DNA of 64,000 nucleotides, from positions 53,134-117,133 of the forward strand of contig JAWPHD010008282.1 in the NCBI GenBank assembly GCA_037043455.1. Reading direction: 5' to 3'. The notes under the pieces were generated by a model, which was not told the origin of the DNA, did not search any database, and saw nothing but the letters and a program-made list of their open reading frames with translations. This stretch comes from Cyrtodaria siliqua (taxonomy: Eukaryota; Mollusca; Bivalvia; Adapedonta; Hiatellidae). Below, in pieces: positions 24,901 to 33,419 of the stretch (its first letter is position 1; each line of letters starts with the position of its first letter). Both the position numbers and the translations under genes were made by a program.

Positions 24901-25801
24901 TATTATCAAAAGTCAATAATATGTAAAAACAATTTGCATTGAACTATTCTAACAATTAATATTAATGATTGAACAAATGCAAGTTACGAGAAAAACTAAC
25001 GGGACGCCGTGAGTTTTTAAAAAATCAAGATTGCCGTGTGTCCCTTTAAGGGTAACAAATGTCAAGTGTAATTTTTGGATACCGGGTAAAATATGGTTTA
25101 TGGGACAACATCTTTTTGCATATTGGTTCGAACATTCAATTTTTTTATTGCATTTGACATATACTTTGTAAACAGGTAGAGCACGTGCACCAAACAGCAG
25201 GTACTACGTACTTACTCAAGTCGGGTCATGGATCATCTTAAAAGAAGAAAAGAACGCTGAGCTAGAAAAACTGATGAATCGAATTATCCCTGTATTACAG
25301 CAACAAATAGAAGCCAATCAAAACCAGTGGGTAGAAGAAATGAGAAAAATACAGGAGGAGTTCAAAATTGCTGAAAGATTGAAGGAGGCAAATAGATTAG
25401 CACAGATGACAGACGATGCTTTTGAGTTGCAGTGTTTCAACTGTGGTAGCTTTATTTGCATGTCTGGTGACATCAAAAAGATACAAAATAGTCACCATGT
25501 TATTATTGACGAAGAGGTTAATGATAGGATATTGTTATTACTAAGCGTAGATCCACAATATCAGGATGATGATCTCAAATATGGTGGTGCTACTCTTTGT
25601 AAAACATGTATGTATAATTTAGGTGGGGTTTGCGAATATAAGAGTGCAGAATTTCCTCTTATAAAAATAAGTCAATTTCGAGTAGTGAACAAACGTGGTC
25701 AAGGAAGCACGCACAAGAAATGGAAAAAAGTAAAATTCAATGTTGCTCCATTTACCTTGGATGATTTGCGCACCATTGTAGAGCAAAGGCTAGCTGCTTA
25801 A
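595..25801 (+). CDS. RIG-I-like receptor helicase (RLR), 5'-partial gene, 12 exons
   Basis: Exons: 595-645, 3531-3605, 4981-5132, 9847-10031, 14149-14347, 15920-16082, 17113-17208, 18031-18161, 18842-18980, 19812-20039, 23073-23240, 25176-25801. All introns are GT-AG and every junction keeps phase, giving 737 residues plus stop. In order: an acidic linker, RDYQ (Q-motif-like), Walker A APTNSGKT, motif Ia (VIFLVEN), Ib (ILVVTAQ), DECHH box, LTAS (III), IIFVKTR (IV), ATSVAEEGLDI (V), QSRGRARA (VI), a helical pincer-like stretch, and a C-terminal domain with two CxxC pairs. Known family role: cytosolic ATP-dependent sensors of double-stranded or 5'-phosphorylated RNA in innate immunity. The CTD spacing (CxxC and CxxC, with HHV between) resembles LGP2 more than RIG-I. 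The first exon begins in phase, so start codon and possible CARDs lie upstream. Odd: Asn replaces the usual Gly in Walker A. Dicer-type helicases are less likely because the CTD is RLR-specific. Family very sure; RIG-I, MDA5 or LGP2 orthology not assigned. Confidence 0.93.
950..1728. repeat. ~150-bp intronic tandem repeat
   Basis: The phrase TGTCCGGAGCATAACT recurs, diverged, near 1024, 1168, 1250, 1407, 1560 and 1712. It is followed by gaaacttcacacaa and aagaactgtaactct. This is degenerate tandem sequence without coding potential; a SINE is inserted at its right edge. Confidence 0.75.
1729..2047 (-). mobile_element. tRNA-derived SINE (minus strand)
   Basis: On the minus strand the head holds a pol III A box TGGCGCAGTCGG (2038-2027) and B box GGTTCAATCC (1995-1986). 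The body includes GGGCAAGACACTT and the 3' tail is made of ATTCA-type repeats (1729-1742). A short direct repeat cataaga flanks it. The tRNA part does not fold as a full functional tRNA. Diverged relatives lie at 17500-17720 and 32826-33120. Confidence 0.8.
2050..3345 (-). repeat. G-rich composite repeat, minus copy
   Basis: From agagctgttggagaac to cgaatagtcgagctg. It contains G-rich microsatellite blocks (2360-2400, 2575-2625) each followed by gcaacata..gtaagaa, and then three ~170-bp units with CCATGGGAGCCCA. The same family lies in opposite orientation at 27390-29240. Confidence 0.8.
3531..3605 (+). CDS. RLR exon: linker
   Basis: Acceptor gatttag, donor gtgagg. It encodes about 25 residues (MARFRQMDFNAYNREELEL is the core) leading to the acidic linker. 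An in-frame ATG at 3535 could serve as the start of a CARD-less form. Phase continuity with 4981-5132 (G + AT = Asp) supports inclusion. Confidence 0.72.
3701..4147. repeat. Inverted-repeat element with ~100-bp arms, copy 1
   Basis: The left arm TATTAAATCATTTTAGAATT..CTCATTACTCAATG returns inverted at the right. The interior carries four short direct repeats around gatgtcataatagcatga. No ORF. Confidence 0.8.
4148..4328. repeat. Spacer with degraded tRNA-like SINE remnant
   Basis: The stretch between the two inverted-repeat copies holds, on the minus strand, CCCGAGTTCAATTTTGC, which resembles a B box. No A box can be placed with certainty. Confidence 0.35.
4329..4780. repeat. Inverted-repeat element, copy 2
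   Basis: Terminal sequence AACAGTCTATTAAATCATTT with an exact inverted match ending at 4780. The interior parallels 3701-4147, including the gatgtcataata repeats. Both copies sit in one intron in the same orientation. Confidence 0.85.
4981..5132 (+). CDS. RLR exon: Q-like motif and Walker A
   Basis: It starts with an acidic run (DEDKLDDVEDED), then FSLRDYQTEL, the RLR Q-like region, then the ATP-binding motif APTNSGKT at about 5085-5108. The Asn codon AAT at 5094-5096 stands where RLRs normally have Gly. The lysine and threonine of GKT are intact. Acceptor gttacag, donor gtttga; ends in phase 0. Confidence 0.93.
5579..6097. mobile_element. TTAA-flanked MITE carrying a tRNA-like core
   Basis: The ends are TTAA-AGGGACACTGTCCGTAA and its exact inverse (TTACGGACAGTGTCCCT-TTAA). 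Only about 520 bp long with no transposase. A tRNA-like segment lies inside at 5842-5952. Confidence 0.85.
5842..5952 (+). pseudogene. tRNA-like sequence (SINE head or tRNA pseudogene)
   Basis: It starts GCCCGCTTAGCTCAGTTGG (acceptor strand plus A box), has GAGTTCAAACG as a B-box-like T arm, and closes with AAGCGG pairing to CCGCTT. The ~110-bp length and disrupted anticodon arm argue against a working tRNA. Confidence 0.6.
6557..7543 (+). repeat. Composite repeat, left part (TTTTTAGCTCTACTGGCC family)
   Basis: It opens TTTTAGCTCTACTGGCCAAG, then a (CCGT)n block at 6610-6645, then ~145-bp units with ctgcaagagccagaggttt, ggtcctttaccaagtttg and ccaagggtcacatg. The family recurs in reverse at 59914-62017. 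It is broken by the CAGGG element at 7544. Confidence 0.8.
7544..9230. mobile_element. CAGGG-ended DNA transposon, copy 1
   Basis: Ends CAGGGCTCTGGAAATA and, inverted, CAGGGCTCCGGAAATA. Subterminal repeats of the CACTTGCCC type are dense at both ends (7570-7660 and 9160-9200). A serine/acidic-rich 77-codon minus ORF (7930-7697) may be a protein remnant, but no transposase motif is recognisable. Most like hAT; superfamily not proven. It interrupts the surrounding composite repeat. Confidence 0.7.
9231..9668 (+). repeat. Composite repeat, right part with poly-T
   Basis: The ~145-bp unit resumes (gctataagctaatggtcctttacc), followed by a T-rich low-complexity tract (9320-9483), then ctctactggcc..gtagagcgtccacaggccctcttgagcc as the right end of the family. 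Confidence 0.7.
9847..10031 (+). CDS. RLR exon: helicase motif Ia region
   Basis: It encodes a basic stretch (EHFRKRNKQNKIAK), then VIFLVENEALANQQ, equivalent to the motif Ia strand of RLRs, and continues to SGSSQRDKRQYLRDFIS. Acceptor atcaacag, donor gtaatg. It ends with two bases of an Arg codon that the next exon completes. Confidence 0.92.
10400..11690 (+). repeat. ~155-bp tandem repeats split by a palindromic element
   Basis: The unit is recognised by gttttatgaaa..gcataactctgc..aaaatgaaagtcagagttattgga and caaatac..caagttatg. Copies run before 10972 and resume at 11494. Confidence 0.75.
10972..11493. mobile_element. ~520-bp palindromic TTAA element, copy 1
   Basis: Ends TTAAAGGGGTTGATGCACTA and an inverted partner. 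The whole element folds back: AAAGATGGCCGNCTCCATTT and GATGACGTCATCG occur on both arms. It lies in a tandem-repeat unit whose intact versions read caaatac..aagttatg, so the insertion duplicated TTAA. Confidence 0.9.
11815..13090. repeat. 37-bp minisatellite with (TG)n expansions
   Basis: The unit is close to TGTCATGGCAGTGTTGACAC + ATATTGGTGTGTGTATG (37 bp), about 30 copies. Extra TG/TATG stretches occur inside some units and a ~36-bp TG run lies near 12910-12940. It lies within an RLR intron. Long ORFs here are only repeat translation. Confidence 0.95.
13746..14110. repeat. Degenerate outlier of the 37-bp minisatellite
   Basis: Decayed units (gtcatggcagtgtttatata; gtcatgacagtgttgaaaca; gtcgtgttacagagttgaca) continue up to about 40 bp before the motif-II exon, separated from the main array by ~650 bp of other sequence in which I see nothing. 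Confidence 0.75.
14149..14347 (+). CDS. RLR exon: motif Ib and DECHH (motif II)
   Basis: It encodes RDILVVTAQVLVNAL (motif Ib) and IVFDECHHTNDQHPYNQIM. DECHH lies at 14243-14257 and is the RLR/Dicer form of the DExD/H box. The following HPYN..M..YLD..L pattern is typical of RLRs. Acceptor ttttttcag, donor gtaaat; phase 0 end after LPQ. Confidence 0.96.
14348..15380. other. Intron with no recognisable feature
   Basis: AT-rich intron between the motif-II and motif-III exons. I see no coding, inverted or tandem structure here. Confidence 0.5.
15381..15780. repeat. Dispersed repeat, relative at 54935-55140
   Basis: The phrase gatgacctcatgtccctcta and cccaaacttcatatac are matched, inverted, at 54935-55010 (tagagggacataaggtcatc; tatgaagtttggga). 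The unit itself repeats twice here (15430 and 15610). Confidence 0.65.
15920..16082 (+). CDS. RLR exon: motif III
   Basis: It begins IVGLTASLSAGG; LTAS (15929-15940) is helicase motif III, which couples ATP hydrolysis to RNA movement in SF2 enzymes. It continues through a helical insert with conserved spacing to TVRRNRDEL. Donor gtaagt after GAG-G. Confidence 0.94.
17113..17208 (+). CDS. RLR exon: helicase insert (Hel2i) part 1
   Basis: It encodes EIVTARGRQDDVFSVTVNEAF and so on, ending MTSKS with a split codon. It sits where RLRs carry the helical insertion (Hel2i) between the two RecA-like lobes. There is no motif of its own; it is supported by acceptor tttctcag, donor gtaagt and phase on both sides. 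Confidence 0.85.
17500..17720 (+). mobile_element. Diverged SINE copy (tRNA-SINE family)
   Basis: It shares gatacatgggcaaagac, tgttaaagaac and a 3' end ttgagccattaaacaaca with the SINE at 1729-2047. The promoter head is decayed: a GATCGACC remnant lies at about 17450. Confidence 0.6.
18031..18161 (+). CDS. RLR exon: Hel2i part 2
   Basis: It encodes TEQFIQWLSALKEAIAEL and DDRRLLNACRHHLE. The (Y/F)xxW and H(L/H)xxY-like pattern matches the RLR Hel2i helices that follow motif III. Acceptor cattacag, donor gtaatt, phase 0. Confidence 0.9.
18842..18980 (+). CDS. RLR exon: Hel2i part 3
   Basis: It begins VYNKCLLIHKDARVKDGL, matching the RLR pattern YNDAL-x-I-x-ARxKD, then an acidic helix ending MLINIYR. 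Acceptor acattag, donor gtaata; ends in phase 1. Confidence 0.92.
19659..19695 (+). repeat. Solo end of the palindromic TTAA element
   Basis: TTAAAGGGGTTGATGCACTA followed by ttta is the terminal sequence of the 10972 and 57768 elements; no partner arm is found before the exon at 19812. Confidence 0.7.
19812..20039 (+). CDS. RLR exon: second RecA lobe, motif IV
   Basis: It encodes ENPKLLKMQELVLNM, the usual RLR entry to lobe 2, then ARCIIFVKTRELAKALVAW; IIFVKTR at 19916-19936 is motif IV. It ends SASASKGG at the variable loop. A weaker GT lies just before the chosen gtaagt donor, but only the latter keeps frame with GMTKSRQQ in the next exon. Confidence 0.94.
20100..20354. mobile_element. 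255-bp TIR element
   Basis: Left end CAGGCCCGTAGCCAGC, right end inverted CAGCCCCGTAGCTACGC. Short, non-coding, likely a non-autonomous DNA transposon of a CAGGCCCGTAG type. It starts about 60 bp after the motif-IV exon. Confidence 0.6.
20855..22419. mobile_element. CAGGG-ended DNA transposon, copy 2
   Basis: Ends CAGGGGTCTGGAAATATT and, inverted, CAGGGCTCCGGAAATATG. It shares CACTTGCCC subterminal repeats, a cctcggccaatca block and a CTCGCGGCGAAGGCG block with copy 1 (7544-9230). A 5-bp direct repeat aaatg immediately flanks both ends. No intact transposase. Confidence 0.75.
22474..22720 (+). repeat. Left part of a TTAAAGTAGCTATCC element
   Basis: TTAAAGTTGCTATCC opens a stretch (cctactgacgacgagttata; ggctttaacccgccaagcca) that matches 38116-38200 plus 38870-38960. 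The right arm is missing here. Confidence 0.65.
23073..23240 (+). CDS. RLR exon: motif V
   Basis: It encodes GMTKSRQQDALVYFKDG, then IIATSVAEEGLDI (ATSVAEEGLDI at 23141-23173), the RLR motif V, and NLVMRYEHVTNEIVRLQSR. Motif VI (QSR-GRAR) is split by the intron between 23240 and 25176. Donor gtaagt. Confidence 0.96.
24257..24325 (-). pseudogene. tRNA-like remnant
   Basis: The minus strand reads GGGTTCGAAACTCGCA as a B box with TTAGCCCAGT upstream as a weak A box. Spacing is close to a tRNA, but the acceptor stem is not closed. Probably a SINE remnant. Confidence 0.4.
24850..25049. repeat. Right end of a TTAAAGGGACAC MITE
   Basis: It matches the right part of the 37471-37781 element (ggtgcaatatta; acaaatgcaagtta; gattgccgtgtgtccc) and ends at TTAA 25046-25049. 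The left end is too diverged to place. Confidence 0.7.
25176..25801 (+). CDS. RLR terminal exon: motif VI, pincer, zinc-binding CTD
   Basis: It opens by completing GRARAPNSRYY (motif VI). A charged helical segment follows (QQIEANQNQWVEEMRKIQEE), as expected for the pincer and linker. The regulatory C-terminal domain starts about 25433: CFNC (25433-25444), NSHHV, then CKTC (25598-25609) and EYKS..FPLIKI. Four cysteines as two CxxC pairs are the expected zinc ligands, and the second pair has LGP2-like rather than RIG-I-like spacing. It ends KWKKVKFNVAPF and a stop at 25799-25801. Confidence 0.96.
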
Positions 25802-25917
25802 ACTGGGAAATCTTATTGTCTTGATTTTCAAGCTGAATCTCAGAATTTTGAAAGGCTCTGCCAGGGGGAATAGCCTTGACATATCACTTCTGTAACATGC
25901 AATTACAAATAAATAAA
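25802..25917 (+). promoter_or_regulatory. RLR 3' UTR with polyadenylation signals
   Basis: Two overlapping AATAAA hexamers occur at 25908-25913 and 25912-25917, about 110 bp after the stop codon. They are the nearest and strongest candidates for 3'-end formation. The cleavage site cannot be fixed from sequence alone. Confidence 0.6.
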
Positions 25918-27389
25918 AGTAGTTACATTTCTGTAATATGCCATTACCATTATATGGATGCATTTTTTTATAATTAAACCAGGAACTATAGGTAGATAGG
26001 TATGGGCAACGCGCTATATAGCAGTCAAAAATACAGATTTTTCAGTGCCGTTGCAAACAGGATCGATAATTGCCAATAATTAACCTATACACGCCAGTTT
26101 CCAAATGAGAAATTAAAAGGTTAAAAACATACCATTTCAGAAATTTCTAACTTGTACAATCTTATATTGCTGAAATATTACACCGATGATTAAGAAAATG
26201 ATGAATTTTAGAAGTAAATCGTTACCAAGTGAAGAACGTCCAGCCAAATTTTCAACAAAAAGTTTCATTATTGCCCAAATCAACACAATTCACATGCCCG
26301 AAATTTCTAAAATAAAAAAGCTCCATACAATTGAATAACCTTTGCTTGAATAATTTATTCATTATTCACTCTCATAAATTTTGCTGATGAAATATTTCCT
26401 TGATTTTGTATAAAGTAAATCAAACACAAACACTTTAATGATAAATTTGCGAAACTGTAATATGTGAGCATCGATAATAATTGATATATTTGCAATATTG
26501 TTATAATAATTTATTGGAGAAATCTCCTTGTCATTTTCCAACAAAAATGGCGGCTGAAGTCTCACGCAAATTTCACAACGGCAATGAGTTTACAAGATTT
26601 CGTCTCATTTCATAATCCTGTATACTAGAAAGGTCCTGATTAAACTTAAAAAGTTGAGGGTCATGGTCTTGACCAATACATAAGTTTATATACCGGTAGG
26701 GGCATAGTGGTTCTTGGAAATGTCGAGCTCAGTTGAGAAGTCTGGCATATTGTTTACAATTGTTTGATATTTTGCTATTATTGCATTATAAGTGCTACAC
26801 TTGACTGTTCAGGCACTTGACTGGTCAGGGCTATTAATGCTTAATAATTAAACTGTGTCTTGTAATTTTTTGTTCATGTTTTTATTCTAGATCAATTTAA
26901 CAATAATATTTACATTACATCTGCGCTTCTTCCTTCATTCCTGTCTTAAAAATGAAGATGTAAATAAAAAAACACTTGGGAGTTCAAACCTTAAAGTGGT
27001 GTTAAATAGAAGATAACATGCGTATAGTTGGTGATACATGTATATTGTATAGGAAACATGTAGATAGCATGTACATGTAGTGTTTATATGTGTATAGTTG
27101 TTGTGTAAAGGTGGCACACAGGTTCTACATTAAACCCATCCACATCTTGTCTTTCATTTACTGTGATCAATTTATTGTGATTTTTGAATAAAATGAAACC
27201 TTGTAGTTTCATTATTTATAATTTCATATGTGAGCCATCTCAGCTTATATTTTCACTGCTGAGACTAATGGTCACAGGAAATTGCATCTTTTGATTATTA
27301 AATCTGTTTATAGTTATTTATGAAAACTGTTACGGTAAAATTTAGTGTTGTTTTTCATGTCAAGGAGACGTACATACATTTATAGCTTG
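25918..27389. other. Intergenic stretch without recognisable feature
   Basis: AT-rich sequence downstream of the RLR gene. Short ORFs lack family resemblance or coding-like composition; no inverted repeat was noticed. Confidence 0.5.
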
Positions 27390-29240
27390 ACTATTCGAAG
27401 AATAAGAGAGCTTATGTAATCACCCCGGCGTCGGCGTCCCACATCAAGGTTTGCGTGTAAGCTGTGTTTACAAGTCTATATCTCTTACATTTCTTATCCT
27501 ACCACAACCAAATTTGTTCATGGCCTTCCTTGTAACATTATCTTAAGGGCTGCATAAGCAATTTTGGTTCCTGTAACCCATGGGCTCCCATGGAACCCAA
27601 ATTATGATAGCCCATAAAATGTGCCCCATTTCACATCAAATTTTGCGTGTAAGCTGTGTTTACAAGTCTATATCTCTTACAATTCTTACCCTAGCACAAC
27701 CAAATTTGGCCATTAGCTTCCTTACAGCATTATCGTAAGGGCTGCTTAAGTAATTTTGGTTCCTGTAACCCCTGGGCTCCCATGGAACCCAAATTCTGAT
27801 AGCCCTTAAAATATGTCTGTTTCACATCAAATTTTGCGTGTAAACTGTGTTAACAGGTCTATATCTCTTACATTTTTTGTCCTAGCTGAACTAAATTTTG
27901 GAATTGGTTTCCTTATAGTATGTTGTTAAGGGTTGGATAAGTAATTTTGTCTTCTGCAAATTCTGGGCTCCCATGGAACCCAAATTGTGATGGCCCATAA
28001 AATGTGCAATAAAGGCAGATCTAGGTTTGCATGTAAGCATGTATATATCTATAATTTTGGTTTGGGATTTCTTATAGCATTATGCATGTTATTACTTCAC
28101 CCATATTGGGGCATGGGTTTCCTCCTCACACACCCCCTCCACACTTTATTTTATTTTTTTGTTTTACATATATATTTCTGTGTTGTTTTAGTCAATTCTT
28201 ACACATATATGTTGCAACCCTCCCCGCCGCCCCCACCCACCCCCACCGCCCTAGACTTGATTTTTATTTTTTTTACATATTTCTGTGTTGCTTTTGTCAA
28301 TTCTTACACATACATGTTGAAACCCTCCCCCAACCCCCGCCTCTCACCCCATCACCCTATCCACCACGCCCCACAATTTGATTTTTTTTTTTTTTTTTTA
28401 AAAATATTTCTGTGTTGTTTTAGTCAATTCTTACACACATATCTTTTTTTTTCATATTTCTTTGTTGTTTTAGTCAATTCTTACACACATATGTTGCCCC
28501 CTCCCCCCTCCCCCCAATCCCCATCGAAAATCTATTTTTTTTTTTTTTTTACATATTTCTGTGTTGTTTCAGTCATTTCTTACAAGTATATATGTTGCAA
28601 CCTTCCCCCCCCCCCCCCCACCCCCCCCCCCCCCCCCCCCCCCCCCCCACTTGAAACTTTCTTTTTTTTATATATATATTTCTTTGTTGTTTTAGTCAAT
28701 TCTTACACATATATGTTGCCCCCTCCCCACTCCCGCCTCTCCCCCCGCTCTCCCCAACTTGATTTTTTTTTTTTACATATTTCTGTGTTGCTTTTGTCAA
28801 TTCTATCACATGAATGTTGCCCCACAAATGTTGCCCTCCCCACCCCACGCCTCTACCCCATCCCCACTCAAACTCAATTTTTTAATTATTTTTTTTTCTT
28901 TATATTTTTGAGTTGTTTTGGTGAATTATTACATAGCTTCTTACACATATATGTTGCCCTCACAACCCCCACTCCCCCCACCATCCATCCCCGCCTCTCT
29001 CCCACCCCCAGCCCGCACCCCACTTATAACTCGATTTTTTATTTATTTTTTTAATTGTTTATACATATTTCTGTTTAGTTTTGGTCAATTCTTACACATA
29101 CATGTAGTTATGTTGTGCTCCCAACCCCACCCCACATTGTTGTAGCCTTGTTTTCTGATGGTATATACTAGCTATAAATTTATTATTGTTAGAAAAATCG
29201 AATAGTCGAGCTGCGCTGTTCTCCGACAGCTCTTGTTTTT
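27390..29240 (+). repeat. C/T-rich composite repeat, plus copy
   Basis: It mirrors 2050-3345: starts with gactattcgaag and caccccggcgtcgg, has ~170-bp units with CCATGGAACCCAA, then at least eight blocks of atttctgtgttgttttagtc + acacatatatgttgc + C-rich run, and ends cgaatagtcgagctgcgctg. A nearly pure C tract lies at 28605-28650. Low-complexity translation makes a spurious 355-codon ORF. Confidence 0.85.
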
Positions 29241-29879
29241 TAAATACTTGATACACTATCGTGGTCAGAAATGAATTTCCTATCCAACATTACCTTTGTT
29301 CCTACGATCCTTTGTCAATTTGCTGAGATATCCGAGTTGAAAATCACCAAATTGCAATATCAATCTGCTTGTTATTTGTCTTGATATGCGGTTTAGATTT
29401 AAAAATGATCTTTATCTTTTTTTTCGGTAATAAAATGCAATCAAGATGTTGCGATTGAACTACATACATGTATGTCATAATTCGTCATAATGTTCCGAGT
29501 CGTTGACGTCGCTGAAATATATTTGTTCCGCGTAAGTTTCTGGATTATTATATAATAATAAAATAATATTTGTTTGTCATAAATGTAGGATTTATTTTGA
29601 ACTGGAGAAAACTCTAATATGTTCACTTGTGCTCTGTTTATTATGCATGTTTAATTTAGTTTTGTTGACAGTATTATTATATTATTCTAATTTATTTTTA
29701 AATCTGAATGAAATCTATTTATGGTGTTAATGTTTATTCTGGGTTTTATAATAACTTCAATTCAGTTCATCAATATATGTCTATCGTATGAAATAAATGA
29801 ATGAAATTATAAATAAATATAAAATTGAATTCACTCTAATTCTTCCTTGTTTGGATGGTTACATATACCATATTTTAGC

Positions 29880-30600
29880 TCTGCAGTGAAATGTGTAACT
29901 TTATACACAATTGACAGTTCAAAAAGCTGGATGTTTAAAGCATAAATAGTGGATTGGGATTGCATTTGGGATCACTGGGGTCAAGGTCATGTTACTAAAA
30001 ATAAAAAAATGTTTTCTGCTCAATAACTTTTATTAGGAATGAGGATTGCTCTGAAACTTGCAGGATAGTAGCTTATAGGATTGCATTTGAGTTCACTGGG
30101 GTCAAGGTCAATGTCACTGTTACTAAAAATAGAAAAAAATGCCTCTAACAGAATACTTCATTATTACATTTATAAAGATTAGGTAAGACAGTCATATTAT
30201 TTTCCCAATTCTGCATTTTTCTGCATATTTAGCACCTACATAACCTTTTAACTATCAGTGACAAAAAAACATGGTTAATAATTTATAAAATCTTTATGAC
30301 AATTGTTTTCTACCAATTATGCCCAATTTATGATGCACCAAACTTGTTCTTTATCGTTAGCAAAAAGCTTTGATATATACCTTTGGCTTACAATTCTAGT
30401 TTTTTTTTTATAGAAAAGCATTTTGTTTTTAAACAAATGCACTTAAATGTCATCTCAGCAAAAGGTAAACTCCATTGTTTTTAATTATTAAAATGTTTAC
30501 AAACTGTCATTTAAGCATCATTAATCTTTTATTTTTAAGTCCCGCCCCCGTTAGGTGAGACATGGGAATCCGCGGATTTCTTGTTAATTTGGGCCTAGAT
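29880..30600. repeat. Diverged dispersed repeats
   Basis: Two units with ttgcatttgggatcactggg and a segment (agcattttgtttttaaacaa..cccgcccccgttaggtgaga) that reappears inverted at 35570-35745. No gene. Confidence 0.6.
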
Positions 30601-31605
30601 ATGAATGACAACATGGCATTTAAATTTCAATTCATACACAACTCAATTCAAAAATCAATGGGCGTATTACACCTATAAGGCGGGATCATGTGAATTTTCA
30701 TTTTCTCTCAGATTCTTACTTAACTGGTATTTTTCCTTTTGGAATGATTATTTGTCTTCAAAAAAATACTTCACAGTCTTTTAGAACTGGTTTTGACATT
30801 TATTTTGCTATTTTTCGCCTCGGAAAGCCGTAATTTGGAGTTTCAGATTTAAGTCTTTAAATGATGGCCTGGAGAAACATGTTTCTCTAAAACTAGGCTT
30901 GTTTGGTGTCAACATGTAGATATAATGTATTTGTCATCATAATTCAGCATTATCAGCATTATTATTTTCAAAATTGGGTTTTCTGAGATAATGTCAGAGA
31001 GAACTGTAGGTAGAGTATGCTGCCCAATCATTAAAACGGCTTTTAAGCATAAATCTAGTACCAGACTTGCATTTAGTATTTGTGAGTATTTGTATTCTCC
31101 TGTAGTGCTACCAAATTAAGGTATGATGCCACAAATAGTGAAATATTGCCTTGAAAATTGGATTCTGGCATGAAAATCAGCACATTTTGCATTCAAAAAG
31201 CAGTTTTGGTAGCCAAACCTTGTTTATTGACTTTATGAAGCATTTAATCTGTTAAATCAAGTATAGGTATGCCCAATGCCATTTTATAAAACAGTTTTTC
31301 ATGTTTATTGACTTTATGAAGCATTTAATCCATTAAATCAAGTATAGGTATGCCCAATGCCATTTTATAAAACAATGTACACTGATTTTTGTCGCTGTCG
31401 ACCGCTCTGTTCTTTTTTGAAATGCATATATCTTAATTGATACTCAGTCGATTCGCCAAAACTTTTTTAATGCGTTATAGTGTAGGCTTTGTCAGAATAG
31501 CTGCTTTGAAAATTCACTCAGAGTTAGGTGTTCTTAACCCCCACTTTTACTATGGAATATTTGGCAGCATATGTGTCACTTGTGATGAGAATGTAAGTTA
31601 TTCAT

Positions 31606-32240
31606 TTTTAGCTCTACTGATCAGAGATCAGCAGAGCTTATGCCGTGGTGCGGCGTCCGTCGTCCGTCCGTCCGTCTGTCCGTCCGTCCGTTAACTTTTA
31701 TTTGTAGCGACTACTCCTCTGAAACTACTGGATGGATATTCATAAAACTTTACAGAAATGTTGCCCATGAAGTCTAGTTGAACCTAGCAAAAATTCATGT
31801 TGATGTGAAATCCAAGATGGCCGCCACGGCTAAAAATAAATTTTCAAAATACAAGTTTGTAGCGACTACTTCTTGAAAACTATAAGTGATATTGATATGG
31901 GACTTTTTCTAAAATGATCAGCATTACATGATGTTGGTCCTTGTCAAAAATCATTTTGATTAGATGTTAAACATGGCTGTCAGCGGCCATCTTTGTTTAC
32001 ATAGAATTATATAATGAAAACTTGTAGCGACTACTCCTCTGAAACTACTTGACGGATTTTCATGAACTTCACAGGAATGTTGCTCTTGATGTCTAATTGA
32101 TCCTAGCAAAATATCTGGTCGGCCGGAAATTCAAGATGGCCGGCACGGCTAAAAATAATTTTTCAAAAAACAAGTTTGTAGCGACTACTTCCTGAAATCA
32201 AAATCAATCAGTAGAGCTTCAAGGTCATTGACCTCTTGTT
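31606..32240 (+). repeat. TTTTTAGCTCTACTGATCAG composite repeat, plus copy
   Basis: It opens TTTAGCTCTACTGATCAG, holds a (CCGT)n tract at 31655-31690 and ~300-bp units with gtagcgactactcctctgaa and aagatggccg, and closes gtagagcttcaaggtcattg. Reverse copies: 46650-48230 and 58731-62103. Confidence 0.85.
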
Positions 32241-32825
32241 AATTTGGGCCTAGATATGAATGACAACATGTCATTTAAATTTTAATTCATACACAACTCA
32301 ATGCAAAAATCAATGGGCGTGTTACACCTGTATCAGAAATAGCATTTAGCACACACTTGTGTTTAAGATTTTCCGGTGTTAGAGTAAGAATTAAATTTAA
32401 GATGTAATTGCGGAAATTTATATATTTTAGGGCCATTTGGCTCTCTTGTTTTAATTGATGATGTCTGCTAAATTACTTGAGTAAATATTGTTTTGTTGTT
32501 CATTGTCGAATAAAGAAGGAATATCTAGCCTATTGTTTGTTGAATTGATTTTCATGCTCAGCTATCAAGAAGTGTTTTTTCTATAAATCATGTGACCAAT
32601 GTCGACCATAAAGTTAAGACGATAGTCAAGTTTCTTGTGGATTATATAGCAATTTCATTAATCTGTAAACAGAAACTGTTAAAGAGATTTGTCTCCAGAA
32701 TTAATCCGAAAATCAATAAAATAGATCTAAAATATATTCTTAGAATAATTATATACTAGTACATCTCCCCATGTCCAACAACCAATGTTTGTTATCTTAC
32801 TTAGATATCAAAAATAACAAAATGA

Positions 32826-33120
32826 AGTTTGTTTAACAGCTCATCAACATAGTATTGGTTATTTGGAGCCACCGCAGAGAGAGGGGAGGGGATATAGGAA
32901 TTTAGGAACCTGCCCTTCTCTTGCTAGCGAACAGATTCCTATGGTTCTTTAATGTGCATGCAGGATAGACTGATACACAGGACTGTCCAGTTTACATCCT
33001 TATCGGAAGAGGCTTAGGGAAGTGTCTTGCCCAAGGACACACAGATGAAACTCAGTGGCAACAGTGAGGCTTCAACCCGGGTCCTCTTGATCCTCTGATA
33101 TCCACTTGGCTACGCACACC
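32826..33120 (-). mobile_element. Diverged SINE copy (tRNA-SINE family)
   Basis: Same order as 1729-2047 (gtttaacagctcatcaacat; cctatggttctttaatgtgc; gtgtcttgcccaaggacaca; caacccgggtcctcttgatc). Promoter boxes are decayed. Confidence 0.75.
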
Positions 33121-33419
33121 CTTGCAAAATATTAAAACAAACTTCTTTTACTCATGTGTGTTTCCCGTGTTTTGATTAACAGATGCATCCTTTTTCGTAT
33201 TTATATAGTTTTATTTTTCATCCAAGTTTTTGAAAATTGTCATTATAGACATCATCGTAAAAAATGTTATTAAAATAATTAACTTTCTTAACTATTATAA
33301 TGGTGATGTACCACTGTGCCTAATGATGATTTTCGACGAACTGGAGGAATATGTAGCAAGAACAAGTGTTCATTATTAAAAATGATGGGAGGCAATCTCC
33401 TTTAATGCAGGTAAAAAGA

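Noticed and set aside
27987..29054. 355-codon + strand ORF, the longest in the window
   Set aside because: It is a translation of T-rich/C-rich repeat blocks (Pro and Phe runs) inside the composite repeat; the same repeat elsewhere is interrupted by stops, and there is no domain.
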